DNA from: an uncultured Bacteroides sp.
Lineage (GTDB): Bacteria; Bacteroidota; Bacteroidia; Bacteroidales; Bacteroidaceae
Assembly: GCF_959029255.1 (NCBI RefSeq)
Contig: NZ_CAUFUE010000002.1
Location: forward strand, 62,001 to 126,000
DNA: 64,000 nt
Reading direction: 5' to 3'
A program made the translations under genes and the position numbers. How positions within the stretch are numbered: position 1 is the first letter of the stretch; every line of letters begins with the position of its first letter. This document shows positions 1 through 6,657 of the stretch, one piece after another. The notes under the pieces were generated by a model. The model did not search any database. It was given only the letters and a program-made list of their open reading frames with translations, and had not been told where the DNA came from.

Positions 1-411
1 TTGTCCCTCCTTCCGCCACAGCAGATAATCTTTACTTTCAGGATCTACAGCCTGCGCATAGCTTTTCAGAGCCCACTCACGAAGTTGTTTACGCTGCTCA
101 CCTTCTGCCGTATCATCATCCGGCAATGAAAGCCAGGGAGCCAGTCCCGCCATCAATCTGCCAAAACATTCCATATAAGTCACCCGCTTATCCCGTCCGT
201 CCCAAGTAGGGCTTAGTTCCACCAGCATGTTCTCCTGAAGCTTCCCCTCACTCATATTGCTGAGTACGGGAGCTGCCATCCTGTACAGTACACCGCACCA
301 AAGTTCACGGTCTGTCACTTCTTTTTCCTTTTTCTTCTTAGCCGCCACTTCTTGGCTGGGCAGCAATAAAACCGCTATCAATAGCAGCCATAAACATTTA
401 CTTATTCTCAT
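1..411 (-). CDS. DUF2264-type exported protein, 5' part
   Basis: The minus strand is open from an ATG at 411 to the window edge, giving the first 137 residues. Residues 1-20 form a signal peptide (basic start, then a Leu-rich core ending near Pro-Ser-Gln). A short Lys-rich linker follows, then a stretch reading RELWCGVLYRMAAPVLSNMS and later TYMECFGRLMAGLAPWLSLP, which I recognise as the start of the DUF2264 family of Bacteroidetes proteins, often found near carbohydrate genes. The 3' end lies outside the window. A -7 promoter box lies 57 bases upstream. Function of DUF2264 is not established; a role with glycans is only inferred from usual context. Confidence 0.75.
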   Translation of the reverse strand, partial: MRISKCLWLLLIAVLLLPSQEVAAKKKKEKEVTDRELWCGVLYRMAAPVLSNMSEGKLQENMLVELSPTWDGRDKRVTYMECFGRLMAGLAPWLSLPDDDTAEGEQRKQLREWALKSYAQAVDPESKDYLLWRKEGQ

Positions 412-467
412 GATATTATTTAAGTTATTTATTACTCTATCTATTCAAAGAAATGTCTTCACCGTTG

Positions 468-475
468 CAAATATA
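468..475 (-). promoter_or_regulatory. -7 promoter box for the DUF2264 gene
   Basis: On the minus strand this reads TATATTTG followed by C, an exact match to the Bacteroidetes -7 element TAnnTTTG. It would start a transcript about 50 bases before the ATG at 411. Confidence 0.6.
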
Positions 476-568
476 CCTCATTAAAAACTACTTTTTGTAC
501 TACAAATAATTCAAAAAGGGGAAATTATCGGTCAGATATAGATATTTACGAATAAGATAATACATAAA

Positions 569-623
569 ATCGAAGAACTTATTTTCTTACCACTTCCATA
601 GTGAAAAAAATAAGTTCTTCGAT
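569..623 (-). terminator. 17-bp perfect hairpin, probable terminator of the GH2 gene
   Basis: Arms 569-585 and 607-623 are perfect inverted repeats with a 21-base loop, ending in A/T runs on the inner side. It lies 57 bases beyond the stop of the minus-strand GH2 gene at 680 and before the next minus-strand gene. There is no long U run after the stem, so factor-dependent or processed 3' end formation is also possible. Confidence 0.5.
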
Positions 624-679
624 GTGCTTCTAAATGATAATCAATGAAAATTACCATTTAGTCAAAATAGTATTTTCTC

Positions 680-3600
680 TTATTTTACACTTATACTATG
701 CCGCACCGGCTTCAAGATGAATGTAAATTCATAATCGCCGTAAGGAACCTGATATTCAGGACGGGCAATAGCTCCCCAACTGTTCACGCAACCTAAACCG
801 GTTTGTACTTTGTCGATGCAAAGGTTTGTCAAATCACTCTCTTCAACTTCGGGTGAGTGACCTTGCCGCTTGCTCCAACCTTCGTCCAAAGACTCAATCG
901 TATAATGCAAAGCCGATGCGGAGAAGGGGGCTGCGGCAATGACTTCGATACCATTACCGGCTTGGTTCAACAACTTCCACCAACGGATATCGGTCTTTGT
1001 CCCGGTTTCTTGCGGACGGATATACGAATAGAACTGCTCGGATACACTCTGGCGATAAATACCGAGATCGGTGCAATGATTGCGGTCGATATAGTTCTCT
1101 ACAGGGCCGCGACCATAATACTCAATCGTCTCGAAGCTGCGGGGCATGGGCATCTGCAAGCCGAAACGGAACATATTGGATACTTTGGCATTCTTATCAG
1201 CCGTCAGCTTTTGAGTGACTTTGATGGCACCGGCATTATTGATTACGTAAGTCAGATTCAACTTGGCAAAAACTCCCGGCATTTCGTATGCCGCTTCTAC
1301 GATGACTTGTTTGTTCTCGGTACGCTGATTGAATGAAGTCAGTTTGATTTCGGGGTTCTTCCAGGCTACATACTTACGTTGCAGGTTAGCGCCGAAGTCA
1401 TTATCGGTAGGAGCGCGCCAGAAGTTGGGGGTCAAAGCGGAACCGTCTTTTATCATATCCAGTCTGGCTACTTCGTATTTAGTCAGATAACCGCTATGCT
1501 TATTGAACTCTGCGCGGAATGCGTCACCGGTAACAATCAGATAGTTTTCATCATTCTCTTGTACGGCAGGCGCAACGACCTCGAGATTACTCAATTCACA
1601 ATTCTGCAAGTCCATGGAAGGCGCCTTATAGGGACTCAGGGTCAGTTGGTCTTTGGCTACAACATGACCGGCAGGGAGCAAACCTTCGCTGTTCTTCAAC
1701 TTATAGGAGACGTTGAGCAGCCACTCAGTGCATTGGCAAGTTTTGCCTAAATCCAGTTTGAGCTTGGCAGTTTGCTGAGGAGCCACATTCAGGTTTTCCA
1801 CGCGACCGCTACGAATAACCTTTCCGCCTTTCAGCACTTCCCATTCCAGATAGTAAGCAGAGAGGTCACGGAAGAAGTTCTCATTAAAGATATTGATTTC
1901 TCCGTTCCGCATATCGGCAGGAGTAGTCCAGATATTCTGATAGTAGTAGCCGACTTCGTACATGTGCGGATTGGGTACACGGTCGGGGCTGATAAGCCCG
2001 TTATCACAGAAATTAGCGTCGCTCGCATCAAAACGGTTAAAGTCACCGCCGTAAGCATAAATCATCTTGCCATTCTTGCCGGTCCAGCGCACCGACTGGT
2101 CTACAAAGTCCCAAATGAAACCTCCCTGGAACTTAGGATACTTACGCACCAAGTCCCAATATTCTTTGAAGCCGCCTTGCGAATTACCCATGGCGTGGGC
2201 ATATTCACATTGAATCAAAGGTTTCTTGTAATCATTGTTTTTGCTGTAATCGTCGCACCAGCCATAACCGGCATACATCGGACAGTAAATATCCGTCTTA
2301 CCTTCTATCCCGGCTTGTTCGTATTGACACGCACGGCTCGGGTCTTCCGCTTTTACCCAATCGTAAGCAGCTTCAAAGTTAGGGCCATATCCGGCTTCGT
2401 TACCAAGCGACCAGAAAATGATGCTGGGATGATTGAAACCACGTTGTACATTGCGTTGGTTACGTTCCAGATGGGCTTTCCGGTAATCGGCACGTTTGGC
2501 AAGGGTTTCTTTACCATACCCCATTCCGTGGGACTCGATATTTGCCTCGGCCACGACATAGATACCATAACGGTCACAAAGGTCGTACCAAAGGTTATCA
2601 TCGGGATAATGGCAGGTACGCACCGCGTTCAGGTTGAACTGCTTCATAATCTGGATATCTTGAATCATGCGTTCAGGAGAAAGGACGTAACCGCCGTCGG
2701 GATCAAGTTCGTGGCGGTCGGCACCCTTAAAGAGTACAGACTGGCCGTTTACCAATATCTGGGAGTTCTTCAGTTCTATCTTGCGGAAACCTACTTTGAC
2801 GGGAATTACTTCATTACCACCCTGCAAAGTGGCGCGTAGAGTATAGAGGTAAGGAGTCTCGGCTGTCCATTTTTGAGGGTTTTCCACATTCATCCGGAGT
2901 GTACCGCTACCTTTGGCGGTTTCAGTGGCTACCTGTTTGCCGGTAGCATCCAATAATTCAAGTTTGACATTGCCGTTGCCTTTCAAATCCAACTTCACAC
3001 TCAACGAACCGTTCTTATAGTCTGCATCCAAATCGGGAGTGACACGGATATCCTGAATACGTTTCTTATCGCGGGCATACAAATAGCAGTCACGTCCTAC
3101 CCCGCTGTAACGGAAGAAGTCCTGGTCTTCCAGATAAGTGCCGTCACACCAACGGAACACCTGAAAAGCCACCAAGTTCTTTTGCCCCGGTTTCAGGTAG
3201 GGAGTAAGGTCAAATTCAGCTTCCAGCTTGCTGTCTTCACTGTAGCCCACGTACTTGCCGTTCACCCACAGGTACATATTGGAGGTAACCGAACCGAAGT
3301 GGGCAATGATATCTTTACCTTTCCAGCCGGCAGGAACTGTGATTTCACGGCGATAGGAACCAACATGATTGTTTACAACGGGCACTTGGGGCGGGTTATT
3401 TTTATACTGGTTACGCCAGGCATATCCTACATTTACATAGATAGGGTCACCGAAACCGTTCAGTTCCCAAACACCGGGAACGGGGAAGTCAGTCCAACTT
3501 TTATCGTTAAATCCCATCTTCCAGAAATCGACGGGACGGGCATCGGCATCCTTCACCCAATTGAATTTCCAAGTTCCGTTCAGGGTCATGAAGTTGGACG

Positions 3601-3775
3601 ATTGTTCTTTTACTCCTTTATCAGCAGCATCTGTAGATTCATAAGCAAAATAGTTGGTATGCATCGGAGCACGGTTGACGGCATTGACTTCCGGGTCAAT
3701 CCATTCGTTGAAGGACTGGGCATTCGCAGTCAGGGCCATTGCCGCAAGCAGTCCGGTGATGAGATGTTTTTTCAT
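680..3775 (-). CDS. Exported GH2 beta-galactosidase
   Basis: This 1031-residue protein has a cleavable signal peptide (residues 1-19, ending ANA-Q) and the full LacZ-type GH2 layout: sugar-binding jelly roll (about 50-235), immunoglobulin-like domain (about 240-335), TIM barrel (about 340-620), further beta domain and a C-terminal beta-galactosidase small chain from about 740. The acid/base is Glu460 in SLGNEAGYG and the nucleophile Glu524 in CEYAHAMGNS. Length equals that of E. coli LacZ. The enzyme should remove terminal beta-linked galactose in the periplasm or on the surface. It stands alone, with no SusC/D partner beside it in the window. Two -7 boxes and an inverted repeat precede it, suggesting regulated expression. 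Confidence 0.93.
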   Translation of the reverse strand: MKKHLITGLLAAMALTANAQSFNEWIDPEVNAVNRAPMHTNYFAYESTDAADKGVKEQSSNFMTLNGTWKFNWVKDADARPVDFWKMGFNDKSWTDFPVPGVWELNGFGDPIYVNVGYAWRNQYKNNPPQVPVVNNHVGSYRREITVPAGWKGKDIIAHFGSVTSNMYLWVNGKYVGYSEDSKLEAEFDLTPYLKPGQKNLVAFQVFRWCDGTYLEDQDFFRYSGVGRDCYLYARDKKRIQDIRVTPDLDADYKNGSLSVKLDLKGNGNVKLELLDATGKQVATETAKGSGTLRMNVENPQKWTAETPYLYTLRATLQGGNEVIPVKVGFRKIELKNSQILVNGQSVLFKGADRHELDPDGGYVLSPERMIQDIQIMKQFNLNAVRTCHYPDDNLWYDLCDRYGIYVVAEANIESHGMGYGKETLAKRADYRKAHLERNQRNVQRGFNHPSIIFWSLGNEAGYGPNFEAAYDWVKAEDPSRACQYEQAGIEGKTDIYCPMYAGYGWCDDYSKNNDYKKPLIQCEYAHAMGNSQGGFKEYWDLVRKYPKFQGGFIWDFVDQSVRWTGKNGKMIYAYGGDFNRFDASDANFCDNGLISPDRVPNPHMYEVGYYYQNIWTTPADMRNGEINIFNENFFRDLSAYYLEWEVLKGGKVIRSGRVENLNVAPQQTAKLKLDLGKTCQCTEWLLNVSYKLKNSEGLLPAGHVVAKDQLTLSPYKAPSMDLQNCELSNLEVVAPAVQENDENYLIVTGDAFRAEFNKHSGYLTKYEVARLDMIKDGSALTPNFWRAPTDNDFGANLQRKYVAWKNPEIKLTSFNQRTENKQVIVEAAYEMPGVFAKLNLTYVINNAGAIKVTQKLTADKNAKVSNMFRFGLQMPMPRSFETIEYYGRGPVENYIDRNHCTDLGIYRQSVSEQFYSYIRPQETGTKTDIRWWKLLNQAGNGIEVIAAAPFSASALHYTIESLDEGWSKRQGHSPEVEESDLTNLCIDKVQTGLGCVNSWGAIARPEYQVPYGDYEFTFILKPVRHSISVK

Positions 3776-3831
3776 GATATCTATAATATAAGTTTAAATT
3801 AGTCAAGGTGTACAATCCGTTACACCGCTCG

Positions 3832-3839
3832 CAAAGATA
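3832..3839 (-). promoter_or_regulatory. -7 promoter box for the GH2 gene
   Basis: The minus strand reads TATCTTTG then C, matching TAnnTTTG, 57 bases before the ATG at 3775. A second identical TATCTTTGC lies further upstream at 3937-3944, so there may be two start points. Confidence 0.65.
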
Positions 3840-3860
3840 GGAGGAATAAACCGAAATAAA

Positions 3861-3900
3861 GGTGAACTATGGTTCAAAAAGGGGTACACATCTGTTCACC
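3861..3900. promoter_or_regulatory. Inverted repeat, possible operator of the GH2 gene
   Basis: GGTGAAC at 3861-3867 and GTTCACC at 3894-3900 form a perfect 7-bp inverted repeat with 26 bases between. A shorter GAAC/GTTC pair (3864-3875) is nested in the left half. The site sits directly upstream of the proximal -7 box of the minus-strand GH2 gene, in the position of a regulator-binding site. No regulator gene is adjacent. Confidence 0.35.
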
Positions 3901-3977
3901 ACAGGCATATATAACCGTTTTTATGTAAATTACGAGCAAAGATAGGTTAACACTTAACCCAAGGAAAAAAATAATTG

Positions 3978-3985
3978 TATATTTG
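3978..3985 (+). promoter_or_regulatory. -7 promoter box for hemW
   Basis: TATATTTG followed by C matches the Bacteroidetes -7 element and sits 20 bases before the ATG at 4005. This position rules out the longer reading frame that would start at 3975. A small palindrome, GGTTAA-CAC-TTAACC at 3945-3959, lies where the -33 region would be. Confidence 0.7.
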
Positions 3986-4004
3986 CCCCAATCAATCTAA
4001 GCTT

Positions 4005-5138
4005 ATGGCAGGTATCTATATCCACATCCCTTTCTGCAAAACGCGTTGCATCTATTGTGATTTCTACTCCACCACCCGCAGCGAACTGAAAAAGCGCTAT
4101 ATCCGCGCCCTATGTCAGGAGTTGAGAATGCGCCAGGATTATCTGGAAGGAGCAACTATCGAAACCATCTACTTCGGGGGCGGCACCCCTTCGCAACTCG
4201 ACGAAGAGGATTTCAGGCTGGTATTTTCTACCATCGGAGAGGTCTATGGACTGGAAGACACCAAGGAAATCACTCTCGAAGCCAATCCGGACGACCTGAC
4301 CGAAGAATATGTAGCCATGTTACGCCATCTTCCCTTCAACCGCATCAGCATGGGAATACAGACCTTCGATGACACTACCTTGAAATTGCTGAACCGCCGC
4401 CACAATGCCGCGCAAGCCATTGAGGCCGTAGGTCGCTGCCGGCGTGCCGGATTTGAGAACATCAGCATCGACCTCATCTACGGGTTGCCGGGCGAAACGG
4501 ATGAACGTTGGGAACGTGACCTGGAGCAAGCGGTCAGTCTCAATGTGGAGCATATTTCCGCTTATCATCTGACGTATGAGGAAGGGACGCGTATCTATGA
4601 ATTATTGCAAACCCACCGTATCCGGGAAGTGGATGAGGAAAGCAGCGTACGCTTTTTCTCTACCCTGATAGATACCCTCGGCGCTGCCGGATATGAACAT
4701 TATGAGATATCTAACTTCTGTCGGCCGGGGAAGCACTCCCGCCACAACACTTCTTATTGGAAAGGCATTCCTTATCTGGGTTGCGGCCCGTCGGCACACT
4801 CGTTCAACACCCATACCCGCGAGTGGAATATAGCTTCTTTGGAAGAATACATGCATGGCATTGAAACAGACCGGCGGAAGTTTGAAACTGAATACCGGGA
4901 CAGGGCTACTTGCTACAATGAGTGTATCATGACTTGCATCCGTACCCAGTGGGGTGTACCTTTGGAATATGTGGAACAGGAGTTCGGCACAGAGATGTGG
5001 CAATACTGCATGGATATGGCAACCCCTCATCTGGAAAGCGGGAAACTGAAAATAGAAGATAATCATCTATGCCTGACGCGTGAAGGGATTTTCATTTCAG
5101 ACGGCATTATAAGTGACCTGATGTTTATTGAAGAATAA
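4005..5138 (+). CDS. hemW: Radical SAM heme chaperone HemW
   Basis: The 377-residue product begins MAGIYIHIPFCKTRCIYC, with the CxxxCxxC motif (Cys11, Cys15, Cys18) that holds the [4Fe-4S] cluster. The residue two places after the last Cys is Phe, not the fourth Cys of true coproporphyrinogen oxidase HemN; this marks the HemW branch, which carries heme rather than oxidising coproporphyrinogen. The glycine-rich YFGGGTPS SAM-binding segment and the C-terminal HemN domain are present. I chose ATG 4005 over 3975 because the promoter box at 3978 would lie inside the longer frame. The ECF sigma gene follows after 35 bases and may be co-transcribed. Confidence 0.9.
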   Translation: MAGIYIHIPFCKTRCIYCDFYSTTRSELKKRYIRALCQELRMRQDYLEGATIETIYFGGGTPSQLDEEDFRLVFSTIGEVYGLEDTKEITLEANPDDLTEEYVAMLRHLPFNRISMGIQTFDDTTLKLLNRRHNAAQAIEAVGRCRRAGFENISIDLIYGLPGETDERWERDLEQAVSLNVEHISAYHLTYEEGTRIYELLQTHRIREVDEESSVRFFSTLIDTLGAAGYEHYEISNFCRPGKHSRHNTSYWKGIPYLGCGPSAHSFNTHTREWNIASLEEYMHGIETDRRKFETEYRDRATCYNECIMTCIRTQWGVPLEYVEQEFGTEMWQYCMDMATPHLESGKLKIEDNHLCLTREGIFISDGIISDLMFIEE

Positions 5139-5173
5139 GACGATATATAAGAAACAAGATAATATAGCATGGC

Positions 5174-5722
5174 ATGACCGAACAAGAAGTCAGACGATAT
5201 CTCCGGCAAATGAAGGATGAAGACTCGCAACGAGCCTTCCGGGAATTCTACGACCTGACATACGATCGATTGTTCCGTATCGCTTTCTACTACGTGAAAC
5301 GTGAAGAGTGGGCGCAGGAGATTGTTCTCGATGTCTTTATGCGGCTTTGGGAACAGCGTGGCACGCTGACGGAAGTACGCAACATTGAAGATTATTGCTT
5401 TATCCTCGTAAAGAATGCGTCTCTGAACTATCTGGAAAAAGAAAACCGACATACCACCGTATCATCCGACCAATTGCCTGAACCCGTCGCACAGGCTGAC
5501 TCACCGGAAGACACACTTATCAGCGAGGAGCTTTTCGCACGTTACGTCAAAGCCCTCGACCGACTGCCGGAGCGTTGCAGGGAGGTATTTATCCGCATAC
5601 GGGAGGAAAAACAAAGTTATGCCCGGGTTGCCGAAGAATTGGATATCAGTACTAAAACGGTGGATGCACAATTGCAAAAGGCTATCACACGGTTGAAGGA
5701 GATGTTGCTGAATGCAGAGTGA
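5174..5722 (+). CDS. ECF (sigma-70 family) RNA polymerase sigma factor
   Basis: A 182-residue protein of normal ECF length. Region 2 covers about residues 20-90 (FREFYDLTYDRLFRIAFYYV, then WAQEIVLDVFMRLWEQRG), and region 4 about 115-175 with the helix-turn-helix ARVAEELDISTKTVDAQLQK. It is followed by a FecR-like gene, a TonB-dependent receptor and a DUF4249 lipoprotein, the usual order of a Fec-like cell-surface signalling set, so it probably turns on this receptor operon when the receptor is occupied. Unusually, a 330-bp palindromic repeat separates it from its anti-sigma gene. Confidence 0.92.
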   Translation: MTEQEVRRYLRQMKDEDSQRAFREFYDLTYDRLFRIAFYYVKREEWAQEIVLDVFMRLWEQRGTLTEVRNIEDYCFILVKNASLNYLEKENRHTTVSSDQLPEPVAQADSPEDTLISEELFARYVKALDRLPERCREVFIRIREEKQSYARVAEELDISTKTVDAQLQKAITRLKEMLLNAE

Positions 5723-5731
5723 TACAGGGAA

Positions 5732-6062
5732 TATTTTTTCACCACAGAGGACACAGAGGGCACAGAGGTTTTAAGCTTTTAGGCGCGAATGACGCGGATT
5801 TTAAAGCTGCGCTGTATCTCTATTTTTTCGACGCGGATAACGCGGATGACGCGGATTTTTTACTCTGTTACTATCTGTCATGCTGAGCGAAGTCGAAGCA
5901 TCTACTCTCTTGATATATAAAAGGGATGAGATCCTTCGACAGGCTCAGGATGACAGATAGAGTTGCTGCTATTTAAGAAAAAAAAATCTGCGTCATCTGC
6001 GTCATCTGCGTCTGAAAGCTTAAAACCTCTGTGCCCTCTGTGCCCTCTGTGGTGAAAAATAA
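5732..6062. repeat. Nested palindromic mosaic repeat inside the sigma/anti-sigma operon
   Basis: The outer arms (5733-5781 and 6013-6060) are near-perfect inverted repeats built from short direct units such as CACAGAGGG. Inside them lie direct repeats of GACGCGGAT on the left (from about 5786 and 5831) and their complement ATCTGCGTC on the right (about 5988-6012). The core is a third inverted pair, TATCTGTCATGCTGAGC (about 5872) against GCTCAGGATGACAGATA (5942-5958). The whole would fold into one long cruciform or RNA hairpin. It holds no gene. Similar mosaic intergenic repeats are widespread in Bacteroidetes genomes and resemble non-autonomous mobile palindromes. Confidence 0.85.
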
Positions 6063-6112
6063 AAAAACACAATCCGGAGTAGGGAGTTTTTCCAAAGCAC
6101 CTGTCTTTACTT

Positions 6113-6652
6113 ATGAAAAACAAAAAAACTTACAAGATGAATATAAGTAACGAGGATTTTGACAAGCTATTCAATAAGCTGATTGCTTCCACCCGTTCAC
6201 CCCGTGGACGCTTCTCGGCAAAAGACAGCTGGAAATTACTGGAAGCGAGAATGCTTGCCCGCAAAAAGAGAAGAATGTTTTGGCTGCGGATGACAAGTAG
6301 TGCGGCGGTAGTCCTACTGTGCCTGGCAAGCTGGGCTGCCTACCACGCCCTGCAACCTGAACCGATACAACCCAAACCGGCAGAACAACAGACCGCTCCG
6401 GCACAACCCGAACATCGCAAGGAAATTATTTATTTCCAACAGCAACCTTTACAGGAAATTGCGTATCAATTATCTGAAATCTTCCACAAAGAGATTATCA
6501 TCAATGACGAAGAACTACGCAGCTACCGCATGACGGGTACTTTCGACACAAACGAAGAACTGACCGAAATCCTCGACCTGCTGAAAGGAGCCGCAGGTAA
6601 TTTTGAGTATACAGAGACAAACGATACTATAATCATTACTAAACCTAACTAA
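6113..6652 (+). CDS. Short FecR-like anti-sigma factor (DUF4974)
   Basis: The 179-residue protein has a cytoplasmic N-terminal part (1-55) that would bind the sigma factor, one membrane helix (about 60-80: FWLRMTSSAAVVLLCLASWA), a Pro/Gln-rich spacer, and a C-terminal DUF4974 domain (about 105-175) containing the pattern EIIINDEELRSYRMTGTFD. The central FecR domain found in full-length relatives (the 331-residue FecR at 59320-60315 here) is missing, so this is the compact form. DUF4974 is thought to contact the STN domain of the receptor; that receptor follows after 5 bases. Start could also be ATG 6137, which gives MNISNEDFDKLF, a more family-like beginning. Confidence 0.82.
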   Translation: MKNKKTYKMNISNEDFDKLFNKLIASTRSPRGRFSAKDSWKLLEARMLARKKRRMFWLRMTSSAAVVLLCLASWAAYHALQPEPIQPKPAEQQTAPAQPEHRKEIIYFQQQPLQEIAYQLSEIFHKEIIINDEELRSYRMTGTFDTNEELTEILDLLKGAAGNFEYTETNDTIIITKPN

Positions 6653-6657
6653 ACACA

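Noticed and set aside
857..3802. Several open frames on the plus strand across the GH2 beta-galactosidase gene, the longest 355 codons
   Set aside because: They lie antisense to a complete GH2 gene with catalytic motifs and encode no recognisable domains; they are frame shadows.
5902..6123. A 73-codon frame within the palindromic repeat between the sigma and anti-sigma genes
   Set aside because: Its product simply translates the short repeat units (HRGHRG and DADDAD strings) and cannot be a real protein.
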